11,695 nucleotides of DNA. Source: Candidatus Symbiothrix sp. (GTDB lineage Bacteria > Bacteroidota > Bacteroidia > Bacteroidales > Azobacteroidaceae). The notes under the pieces were generated by a model. The model was not told the DNA's origin. It saw nothing but the letters and a program-made list of their open reading frames with translations, and did not search any database. Where the stretch lies: assembly GCA_031270925.1 (NCBI GenBank), contig JAISWY010000003.1, positions 1 through 11,695 on the forward strand. Reading direction: 5' to 3'. A program made the translations under genes and the position numbers. Within the stretch, counting starts at the first letter, position 1. Each line of letters opens with the position of its first letter. Below, in pieces: positions 5,108-11,695 of this stretch.

Positions 5108-7804
5108 TTAGAAACAATTGAAATGTTTTTCTGCGATGTTCCAGCCATTTACGACCAAAACAATATCCCGGTTTGCGATGTTACCAGCTGATACTTCGAT
5201 AGTTACGGATTTCTTTTCATCCGGTAAGAGCGAAAAGAAATTGTCGCTGTAAAAAGAAGGACGAACAGGCGCACCGTTTTCATCCCGAATCTGCAATTGA
5301 TTGAAAAACGCAATTTTGCCGGATGTATTTTCTAATATTACGTCAATCATATAGTTGCCGTCTTTTTCTGTGATTCGGAACGATGTCTTCACTTCCGCCG
5401 ATGGCATTTTCGCCAACGATTCGAAACCCGAAGTCGCCGGGCCGGTCGATGTGTTCTTGCCTTGGTATTTATCGGTCGATCGCCAATAGAAATTCGATGA
5501 AACAACTTGATTTTCAGCATCTTTTAATTGCAAGCGGATGAAATGAACTTTCGTGATTTTTTTCGGAAAATCAATCTTGAAAATATCGTTTGCAACGCCA
5601 TCGGCCGGAAGATTTATTGTGGCCGAATGTTCCCAAATCTTTTGACTGTTCAAATCATAGATCTCAGCTGTAACCGTATAGTTTTCAAACGATTGCAAAT
5701 AATCATTCACGGCCGAAACCGTATTTTTCAGGTAATCGAATTGCACATGCAACGGTTCGAGCGAATGCATGGTGTGATACAGGGAAGCCGTCGGTTCGAG
5801 CGACCAATCCCACATCCGTGCGCAGACTTGCCGTGCCGGACAATTATGATACCAAAACAGCAAACCCGAAGCAAAACGGTCGCCATAATCTAATTTATTG
5901 TAATTCCATACTTCCCAAATGCTTTTGGAATTGATGGCGCCCACCAATTGGCCTTTTTTCGCAAATTCGTCGATGGAAGCGGAAGCGCCGTAATGATCAA
6001 CTAAATCTTTGTAAACCGTTGTCATTAAATGAAATCCGTTGCCGTCGAGATAATTCCAAACATCTTTGTTTATCGGCCACAAATCTTTTTCGGGCATCGT
6101 TTCGCGCAGGATTTCGACCAAGGGTAAAGTGGGCGCTCCGTATTCGGGATTGAAACCATCGACCCGGCTACCGCGTGCTGAAGCCGTATTTTCGTAATGT
6201 TGCATCGGATTGACTTGCTGGTAGGGACTTCCATCGTGGATGCCGTCGCATTCCGATTGCATTTGATAGCCGCGCGTGCCATCCAAGCATTCGATTAGTT
6301 CGCGCGTTCCCGATACTTCCGAGCTTTCGTTCGAGGCCACATAATAAGCCAGCGACGGATGGTTTCGCAATCGCTTAACGGTTGAAGCTACATTGTTCAG
6401 ATACAAGGCTTTATCTTGCGGATGACGAGTGTCGCCGGTCATCCAAAACTCTTGCCAGACGAGGATGCCGAGTTCGTCGCAAAGCCGGAAAAAGTAATCC
6501 GATTCGGCAATTCCGCCGCCCCACATCCGGATTAGATTGATGCCCGATTGACGAGTGTAGCGCAATTCGGCGTAAGTGCGTTCGTCGCTGTTGCGCAGCA
6601 TCGCTTCGGGAATCCAATTGGTGCCGCGGATGAAAATTCGTTTGCCGTTGACGTAAAACACGCGGGAGTGGTCGGGCGTATTCGTATCAGACGTGATTTC
6701 GCGGATTCCGAAACGCACATTCGTTGAGTCGCAAGCTTGATTATTGACGAAAACCGTCAGTTTCAACTCATATAATTCGGGATTTCCCTTATTGACAGGC
6801 CACCACAAACGCGGTTGATTGACAATGAGTTGCGGAAAATCTTCAGGCGAAAAAACGAGCGTCTTTTCTTCGCCGCGCAATAAACGGGTCGATTTTTCAA
6901 AATGAATATTTTCGTTCAAAATTTCGCCTTTCACTATGCAAGTCAATGTGTCGATTCCCGTTGCAGGATTAACCACTTCTACCGAAACTGTTTGGCGTGC
7001 TTCGTTGTAAGCCGGCTTTTTCAGTTCGGAACGGACGAACGGATGACGCAAAGCCGCCTTTCCGGTAGCGTAGAGGTAAATCGAGCGCCAGATACCGGTG
7101 TTGCGGTCGCGAATCCCGTCCATAAATGTAAAATCCCATCCGATAGACATCAACATCGTCGTATTGAGGCCGATATTGCCGTTGCCGCCGTTTTGAAATT
7201 CGCCCGGCGCTCCCCATTTTTTCGGTTGCATGGTGCCGGGCATATCGACCGGATAGACTTTTACGGCTAAAATATTGCTTTCTCCGATGCGTGCAAATTC
7301 GGTAATATTGATGTAATCGTTGGTGAACATTCCATTTAAAGTGCTGAGTAGATGACCGTTGAGCCAAAATTCGGCGCGGTAATTCACACCTTCGGGTTGT
7401 AGCCAGATATTTTGTCCGGTAAACGATTCGGGAATGATAAATCCGGTGCGAAACCAATAGGTATAGAAATTGCGGCCTGCTTCGGCGATGTCGGGAATGA
7501 GTTGCGATTCGATTTTATTGTTTATTCCGAAATAGGGTTCGGGGTATTTCCCGTTGTAAACCAATGAATTAAGAACTGTTCCGGGAACAATGGTCGGTAG
7601 CCAGTTTTGCACTTGGAAACCGGGCAGCGAAATTTGTTCGCCCGAAGCCTGCAATTCGTCGGCCTTGTACATCGACCATTGTGAGTTTCCGTTATGGAAA
7701 ATCTCGGAATCTAAACGGATAGCTTGATTGGGGACGGCTTGTAAAGTAGTTACTAAAAGCTGCAACAAACAAACCCTCCATGCGGTATAGAATGTTTTTT
7801 TCAT
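5108..7804 (-). CDS. Exported GH2 glycoside hydrolase, endo-beta-mannosidase / exo-beta-glucosaminidase-like
   Basis: 898 residues with a Sec signal peptide (1-23, ending LQA), so periplasmic or surface-facing. Layout: GH2 sugar-binding jelly roll about 35-245 (VPGTVLNSLV, FYTYWFRTGF, AEFWLNGH, RDRNTGIW at 232-239); Ig-like domain about 250-368; TIM barrel about 370-690 (FYVNGKRIFIRGTNWIPEAM, RMWGGGIAESD, LVWQEFW); C-terminal Ig-like domains about 700-898, the last resembling the exo-glucosaminidase Ig fold (YSDNFFSLLPDEKKSVTI). Predicted acid/base is Glu493 in SNES and nucleophile Glu554 in GFNPEYG. RDRNTGIW, GFNPE, the QLV segment near 619-621 and EPLHVQ at 683-688 recall plant mannosylglycoprotein endo-beta-mannosidase, which cleaves the Man-beta-1,4-GlcNAc bond of N-glycan cores, and the related exo-beta-D-glucosaminidases. 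Chitosanases of the CsxA type use Asp as acid/base, as I recall; here it is Glu, favouring a mannosidase-like activity. Exact substrate unproven. Lies 18 bp after the small lipoprotein gene. Confidence 0.92.
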   Translation of the reverse strand: MKKTFYTAWRVCLLQLLVTTLQAVPNQAIRLDSEIFHNGNSQWSMYKADELQASGEQISLPGFQVQNWLPTIVPGTVLNSLVYNGKYPEPYFGINNKIESQLIPDIAEAGRNFYTYWFRTGFIIPESFTGQNIWLQPEGVNYRAEFWLNGHLLSTLNGMFTNDYINITEFARIGESNILAVKVYPVDMPGTMQPKKWGAPGEFQNGGNGNIGLNTTMLMSIGWDFTFMDGIRDRNTGIWRSIYLYATGKAALRHPFVRSELKKPAYNEARQTVSVEVVNPATGIDTLTCIVKGEILNENIHFEKSTRLLRGEEKTLVFSPEDFPQLIVNQPRLWWPVNKGNPELYELKLTVFVNNQACDSTNVRFGIREITSDTNTPDHSRVFYVNGKRIFIRGTNWIPEAMLRNSDERTYAELRYTRQSGINLIRMWGGGIAESDYFFRLCDELGILVWQEFWMTGDTRHPQDKALYLNNVASTVKRLRNHPSLAYYVASNESSEVSGTRELIECLDGTRGYQMQSECDGIHDGSPYQQVNPMQHYENTASARGSRVDGFNPEYGAPTLPLVEILRETMPEKDLWPINKDVWNYLDGNGFHLMTTVYKDLVDHYGASASIDEFAKKGQLVGAINSKSIWEVWNYNKLDYGDRFASGLLFWYHNCPARQVCARMWDWSLEPTASLYHTMHSLEPLHVQFDYLKNTVSAVNDYLQSFENYTVTAEIYDLNSQKIWEHSATINLPADGVANDIFKIDFPKKITKVHFIRLQLKDAENQVVSSNFYWRSTDKYQGKNTSTGPATSGFESLAKMPSAEVKTSFRITEKDGNYMIDVILENTSGKIAFFNQLQIRDENGAPVRPSFYSDNFFSLLPDEKKSVTIEVSAGNIANRDIVLVVNGWNIAEKHFNCF

Positions 7805-7822
7805 TGGTAAAAATTAATTTTT

Positions 7823-8242
7823 TTACGGATTAAGCACTTGTAAAGTCCATTCTTTGACGATTTTGCCGCTTGGCGATTCGATTTTAACCGTTTTCGTTTC
7901 GGAAAAATCTTGGATGGTGGCTCCCAAAGGCCTAATCACTGTGGCCGCCGGCGAAATCGTGAGCAGGATTTTTAATCGTGTTAAATCTTCCGTTGTCTGC
8001 AATTGGATGTCGCAGGTATTTGCTTCTTCGGTTGCCGCGAGTTCAACCGTCGATTGAATGGACACAAAGGCTTGATTTTTTGCAAATTCCTCATCGCCCT
8101 CCTTGGCTGCGCGATAGACGCTTACGCCGGTAATGGCGGCCTGATCGTAACTCGTGGGAATATCCACTTCCACGTTTTCAAAACAACTTGTAAATAGCAG
8201 CATTAAAAACAAAAACGCTAATTGAAACATCTGTTTTTTCAT
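7823..8242 (-). CDS. Small lipoprotein with DUF5018-like beta-sandwich, putative surface glycan-binding protein
   Basis: 139 residues. MKKQMFQLAFLFLMLLFTSC is a lipoprotein signal with lipobox FTSC and lipidated Cys20, followed by FENVEVDIP. The remainder is rich in beta strands. Its C-terminal half (ISPAATVIRPLGATIQDFS at about 97-114, then TVKIESPSGKIVKEWTLQV at 118-136) resembles the DUF5018/bacterial Ig-like pattern of a strand, a QDF turn and a final tandem pair of strands. It lies between the SusD and GH2 genes, the usual place for a surface glycan-binding protein, but is much shorter than typical SusE/SusF-type proteins and would contain a single such domain. The ATG at 8242 is chosen because it places the signal peptide correctly; an upstream in-frame TTG at 8266 falls inside a tandem repeat. 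The binding role is inferred from position. Confidence 0.8.
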   Translation of the reverse strand: MKKQMFQLAFLFLMLLFTSCFENVEVDIPTSYDQAAITGVSVYRAAKEGDEEFAKNQAFVSIQSTVELAATEEANTCDIQLQTTEDLTRLKILLTISPAATVIRPLGATIQDFSETKTVKIESPSGKIVKEWTLQVLNP

Positions 8243-8259
8243 TATTTCGTAATTTATAA

Positions 8260-8284
8260 TTCTCAATTCTCAATTCTCAATTCT
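8260..8284. repeat. Heptanucleotide tandem repeat (TTCTCAA)3
   Basis: Three perfect copies of TTCTCAA plus a partial TTCT lie between the SusD stop and the small lipoprotein start; on the coding strand this reads AGAA(TTGAGAA)3. It is 18 bp upstream of the lipoprotein ATG and 6 bp past the SusD stop codon. The copy number could vary by replication slippage. It is outside the coding frame and would change leader length, not reading frame. Confidence 0.85.
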
Positions 8285-8290
8285 AAAAGA

Positions 8291-10114
8291 TTACCATTCC
8301 GGATTATTCGGCAATAATTTCGGATTACGACCGGTAACAGCATCGGGAATCGGCATCAAATAATTTTTCGGCGATTCGAACGATTTGGTAGTCAGTAGCA
8401 CGCGCGTATAACGCGGAACGGGCAATCCTGCTTCCATAACATAAGTAATATCCATGCCATAGACATCCTGACCGATGATTTCGGGACCTTGCCGCCAACG
8501 CATAATATCGAAATAGCGTTTGTTTTCAAAACAGAGTTCGATGTGGCGTTCTTCACGCACGGCATTTTGGAATCCGGCGAAATCCAAACCACTAACAGCT
8601 TGTAAACCACCACGTTCGCGTACAGCATTCAAGGCATCGAAACAACTTTGATCGGGATAAGCTTGGTATTCGTTTTTCGCTTCGGCGTAAGTCAATAATA
8701 TTTCGGCGTAACGCAAGACGATTAAATTTTGACCGGCGCCTTCGTAGGGCGTATAACGGTTGGGAGTTCCGCCTTTCTTCGAGGGATCGATGTGCTTTTT
8801 CATATAATAACCGGTGCGCGTGAGGCTGGGACCCATTCGCTGCCCCGGACTGTTGTTTGATTGCACGCGCCACTGGTTTCTTTCGGCGTTGTAAATCGGC
8901 ATATTGGTGGCGGAGTATAAGTTTGTGCCGCGCCATGAAACGCCATCGTAGAGGATGGAAGCATAGAATCGCGGTTCGCGGTTTTCATACGGATGCGCTG
9001 CATGTTGGGGATTGTTCCAATCGAAAGCGCTGCCGTCGGCCATGCGGAAAGCATCGACCATGTTTTGCGAAGGATTGTTTCGTCCCCAGCCGCCATACGA
9101 GCCGTCGATTGTTTCGGCATAACTTGCGGGATGCGAAACGCCCATCAAGTCGTGGCCGCGGCGACCGGTGTTGGCCGATTCGGTGGTCGCTTGCAGTCCG
9201 TCGTCGGTAAATTGAATATCGAAAATCACTTCTTCGTTGTACTCGTTAGCTTCCATGAACAAATCGTGGCAGGCTTGCGCTTTGTCTGTCGCGTTTCGTC
9301 CGAACAGATTGTATTTTCCGGCTAATGAACCGCTTATCAAACTGTCGGCATTTACGTAAGCTTGCCGGAAATATTCCTTCGATACTTCTGCGCCTGCGAT
9401 TTCTTCCATCACGCCGGCAAAATAGAGATAAGCGGTCGATAACATGCCGATGGCGGCGCCTTTGGTTGCACGTCCCAATTCCGACTTGGGAATATTTACC
9501 GGCAAATACCCAATAGCCGTTTCGAAATCTTCCACAATAAAGGCGACCACATCCGTTTCGGAATCCCGTTCGAGGAAAATATCCTCTTCGTGGCGGTTTT
9601 GTGCATGGTCGATCAGCGGCACTTTTCCGTAGAAGCGGAACAATTCGTAATACAGCATGGCACGCCAGAAATGCATATCGCCCAGATAACGTTCTTTCTT
9701 TTCGGAAGATAAAACGGCGGTTGCGTTCAATTGCACAATGGCCGTATTGCACTTGCGGATGGTTCTGTAACAATCGTCCCAACGGTTGAGCGCGCCCAGA
9801 TTGGTTGATTTTCCCCATTGCGAATAGGTATAAAGCGATCCGGTATCGAACCACATATCGCCCGTCATAAAATTGTCGAAGATAGCCGGTTGGCCACCGA
9901 TGCGGTCGCGGCTCAATCGACTCGACCAGATATACAGCGGGCCGTTGATGCTTTGATATACATCGTTGATATACAACTCGATACTTGCCGGATTGTCCCA
10001 TACGCCCGCATCCGAAATTTGTCCGTTGGGTTTCGGGCCGTTTAAGAAATCTTCACAGGAAACGAACAGTCCTGCGATACAAATGCTTGCGATTATTATT
10101 AAATACTTTTTCAT
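8291..10114 (-). CDS. SusD/RagB-family glycan-binding outer-membrane lipoprotein
   Basis: 607 residues. The lipoprotein signal MKKYLIIIASICIAGLFVSC ends in a lipobox with lipidated Cys20, placing it on the outer membrane, where it captures glycans and acts as the lid of its SusC partner. The N-terminal helical SusD domain includes NRWDDCYRTIRKCNTAI (110-126) and HFWRAMLYYELFRFYGKVPL (148-167), the TPR-like core. The C-terminal half carries the RagB/SusD signatures ENREPRFYASIL (377-388), LRYAEILLTYAEAKNE (467-482), NAVRERGG (496-503), EERHIELCFENKRYFDIMRW (521-540) and YLMPIPDAVTGRNPKLLPNN (585-604). The frame is open to 10255, but that extension would overlap the SusC gene out of frame; the ATG at 10114 gives the correct signal. 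It starts 13 bp after the SusC stop. Carbohydrate specificity cannot be read from sequence. Confidence 0.96.
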   Translation of the reverse strand: MKKYLIIIASICIAGLFVSCEDFLNGPKPNGQISDAGVWDNPASIELYINDVYQSINGPLYIWSSRLSRDRIGGQPAIFDNFMTGDMWFDTGSLYTYSQWGKSTNLGALNRWDDCYRTIRKCNTAIVQLNATAVLSSEKKERYLGDMHFWRAMLYYELFRFYGKVPLIDHAQNRHEEDIFLERDSETDVVAFIVEDFETAIGYLPVNIPKSELGRATKGAAIGMLSTAYLYFAGVMEEIAGAEVSKEYFRQAYVNADSLISGSLAGKYNLFGRNATDKAQACHDLFMEANEYNEEVIFDIQFTDDGLQATTESANTGRRGHDLMGVSHPASYAETIDGSYGGWGRNNPSQNMVDAFRMADGSAFDWNNPQHAAHPYENREPRFYASILYDGVSWRGTNLYSATNMPIYNAERNQWRVQSNNSPGQRMGPSLTRTGYYMKKHIDPSKKGGTPNRYTPYEGAGQNLIVLRYAEILLTYAEAKNEYQAYPDQSCFDALNAVRERGGLQAVSGLDFAGFQNAVREERHIELCFENKRYFDIMRWRQGPEIIGQDVYGMDITYVMEAGLPVPRYTRVLLTTKSFESPKNYLMPIPDAVTGRNPKLLPNNPEW

Positions 10115-10127
10115 ATTTGCTTCAAAT

Positions 10128-11695
10128 TTAGAAAGTTGCCGATAAACCGATAGTAGAAATGAATTGTTGCGGATAGGCTGAATATTGTTGCGATTCGGGG
10201 TCGAAGTCCTTTGATGTTTTCGAGAAAATCGTCCACACATTATAGAAGTTTGCATAGATGCGCAGGCGGGAAAGACCTGTCGCTTTCATCCATTCGGGTT
10301 TCAAGTTATAACCCAAATCGATGGATTTCAATTTGATATACGAAGAATTGACTATCCAGAAATCGGATGCTTCGTAATTCTTTGCGAATTGCGAAGAACG
10401 CAAGCGCGGATAAGCTGCATTGGGATTGTCTGTTGTCCACGATTGCAGCATTTCGGTACGCGCCTTGTTGCGGGCGAAAGGATGAATCACGCCTTTGTCG
10501 GCCGACGACAGGTTGTAATTGGAACGTCCGGTGCCTTGGATGAAGAATCCCGCATCGAAGCCTTTCCATTCGGCGCGGAAATTGTAACCGAACATAATTT
10601 CGGGAATTTGCGACAAACCGATGTGGACGATGTCTTCGCCGTCGATTTTGCTGTCGTGGTTTTGATCGATGTATTTGATGTCGCCGGGTAAAGTGCCGTT
10701 ATCTTGAAACGCCCAGTTTTGGATTTCTTCCATGTCTTTGAACAGTCCGGCCGATTGGTAGCCCCACAACTGGCTGCCGGGCAAACCGGTTTGGCGTTTC
10801 CGCGAATTATACAGCGAACCTTGATTTTCGTGGATTTCGATTTGTTGCAGGCGTGTAAACGTGAATGTCGCCACATTGGAGAGTGTGAAATCGCCCGCTT
10901 TGGTTTGATTTTTCAAGCTTATATCAATACCTCTTCGTAAGTCGATACCTGCATTTTCCTGCGCCAAATTGATACCGTATTCCGATGTTACACCCGCCGT
11001 GGGATTGAGGACTTTGTTGGTGCGTTTTTCGTGGTAATAATCGATTTCCAAACCGACTAATCCGTTCCACATATTCAGGTCGAAACCGATATTGGTTTTC
11101 CACACGCTTTGCCATGTCAAATCGGGATTGGATTCCTTGTCGGCGTAAATACCTTGTTGGCGTACCTGTTCGTCGCCCGTACCCCATACATAACTTGCCG
11201 CTCCGATTTTGTAGTAATTCATGTAGGCAAATTCATCTCCGGTTGTTAAGCCCGATTTGCCGTAGGAAGCGCGTAGTTTCAAATTATCAATTGTATTGCG
11301 CGAGAAAGCCATGAAAGGTTCTTCCGAAATGCGCCATCCGGCCGACAGGGAAGGGAAAAAATCGGTGCGTTTTCCGGGAGCATAAAAATAAGTGGCATCG
11401 TAACGACCGGCTAATTCCAGCAAATATTTTTGGTCGTAATCGTAATTGATACGTCCTACAACACCGCAGACGGCCGTAGAAGCCGATGTCCCGTTCAATC
11501 CCCAGATGCTTGCTTCCGGGCTTGGCCCCATATCCAGTTCGGGAATCAGGAAATTGTAATCGGATTTACTGCCGAGCATGGTTGAAGCCTTTGTCCAGCG
11601 CGCTTCAAACAATGACAGAATATCGAAATGATGCTTGTCGAAATTGTTTTTCCAGTTCAAGGAAGCGTTGAACGTGTACCAATCCCAGCGTTTAT
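10128..11695 (-). CDS. SusC/RagA-family TonB-dependent outer-membrane transporter (5' part beyond window)
   Basis: The frame is open from the right edge to a TAA at 10128, giving 521 C-terminal residues, about half of a usual SusC of roughly 1000. The visible part is the barrel: VVGRINYDYDQKYLLELAGR, DFFPSLSAGWRISEEPFMAF, NLKLRASYGKSG, LTWQSVWKTNIGFDL, GLVGLEIDYYHEKRTN and GDIKYIDQNHDSKIDGEDI are characteristic SusC segments, and the protein ends in STIGLSATF with the terminal Phe typical of outer-membrane barrels. The signal peptide, carboxypeptidase-like domain, plug and TonB box lie outside the window. The frame reads through the first in-window candidate starts (for example the TTG at 11660), so the gene does not begin here. 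With the SusD lipoprotein 13 bp downstream it forms the glycan import complex of this locus, delivering oligosaccharides to the periplasm. Confidence 0.97.
   Translation of the reverse strand, partial: KRWDWYTFNASLNWKNNFDKHHFDILSLFEARWTKASTMLGSKSDYNFLIPELDMGPSPEASIWGLNGTSASTAVCGVVGRINYDYDQKYLLELAGRYDATYFYAPGKRTDFFPSLSAGWRISEEPFMAFSRNTIDNLKLRASYGKSGLTTGDEFAYMNYYKIGAASYVWGTGDEQVRQQGIYADKESNPDLTWQSVWKTNIGFDLNMWNGLVGLEIDYYHEKRTNKVLNPTAGVTSEYGINLAQENAGIDLRRGIDISLKNQTKAGDFTLSNVATFTFTRLQQIEIHENQGSLYNSRKRQTGLPGSQLWGYQSAGLFKDMEEIQNWAFQDNGTLPGDIKYIDQNHDSKIDGEDIVHIGLSQIPEIMFGYNFRAEWKGFDAGFFIQGTGRSNYNLSSADKGVIHPFARNKARTEMLQSWTTDNPNAAYPRLRSSQFAKNYEASDFWIVNSSYIKLKSIDLGYNLKPEWMKATGLSRLRIYANFYNVWTIFSKTSKDFDPESQQYSAYPQQFISTIGLSATF

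Noticed and set aside
5093..5110. TAAATT / AATTTA inverted repeat at the GH2 stop codon as a terminator
   Set aside because: It is a six-bp stem of A/T pairs only, likely from local base composition.
9246..10001. 251-codon open frame on the minus strand inside the SusD gene in another frame
   Set aside because: The SusD frame has full-length family signatures over the same bases; this frame is Arg/Cys/His-rich with no recognisable motif.
10115..10255. 47-residue N-terminal extension of the SusD protein
   Set aside because: It lies almost wholly inside the SusC coding sequence and would bury the lipoprotein signal internally.

Overview
The window is a stretch of a Bacteroidetes chromosome, most likely Bacteroidales. 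The evidence is a SusC/SusD pair, a TonB-dependent receptor with a carboxypeptidase-regulatory-like N-terminal domain, Cys-lipoproteins with acidic residues close to the lipidated cysteine, and two copies of a TAnnTTTG promoter element (TACTTTTGCA). The genus cannot be told from the sequence. All seven protein genes lie on the minus strand, so transcription runs from high to low coordinates. The two outermost genes are cut by the window edges.

Right block (11695 down to 5108) is a small polysaccharide-utilization-type locus. In transcription order it holds: the C-terminal half of a SusC-like outer-membrane transporter; a complete SusD-like glycan-binding lipoprotein 13 bp later; a 139-residue lipoprotein with a DUF5018-like beta-sandwich, in the slot usually held by a surface glycan-binding protein; and an exported family 2 glycoside hydrolase. 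The hydrolase most resembles the mannosylglycoprotein endo-beta-mannosidase / exo-beta-D-glucosaminidase branch. Gaps between genes are 13, 48 and 18 bp and none holds a TAnnTTTG element, which fits one operon starting beyond the right edge. A 7-bp tandem repeat sits between the SusD and small-lipoprotein genes.

Middle block (5107 down to 3963) is housekeeping: pyrE, with a good -7 element upstream, overlaps an SRPBCC-fold gene by 4 bp (ATGA).

A 316-bp intergenic stretch (3647-3962) holds the promoter of the next gene and up to three repeat-like elements, among them a CGCAAAG/CTTTGCG inverted array and a TCGA-containing palindrome.

Left block (3646 down to 1) is a second uptake system unrelated in sequence to SusC/SusD. 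It pairs a 920-residue TonB-dependent receptor with a lipoprotein predicted to be a right-handed beta-helix containing a DWGG motif, 41 bp apart and probably co-transcribed. Its substrate cannot be read from the sequence. No RNA gene, CRISPR array, insertion sequence or transposase was found.
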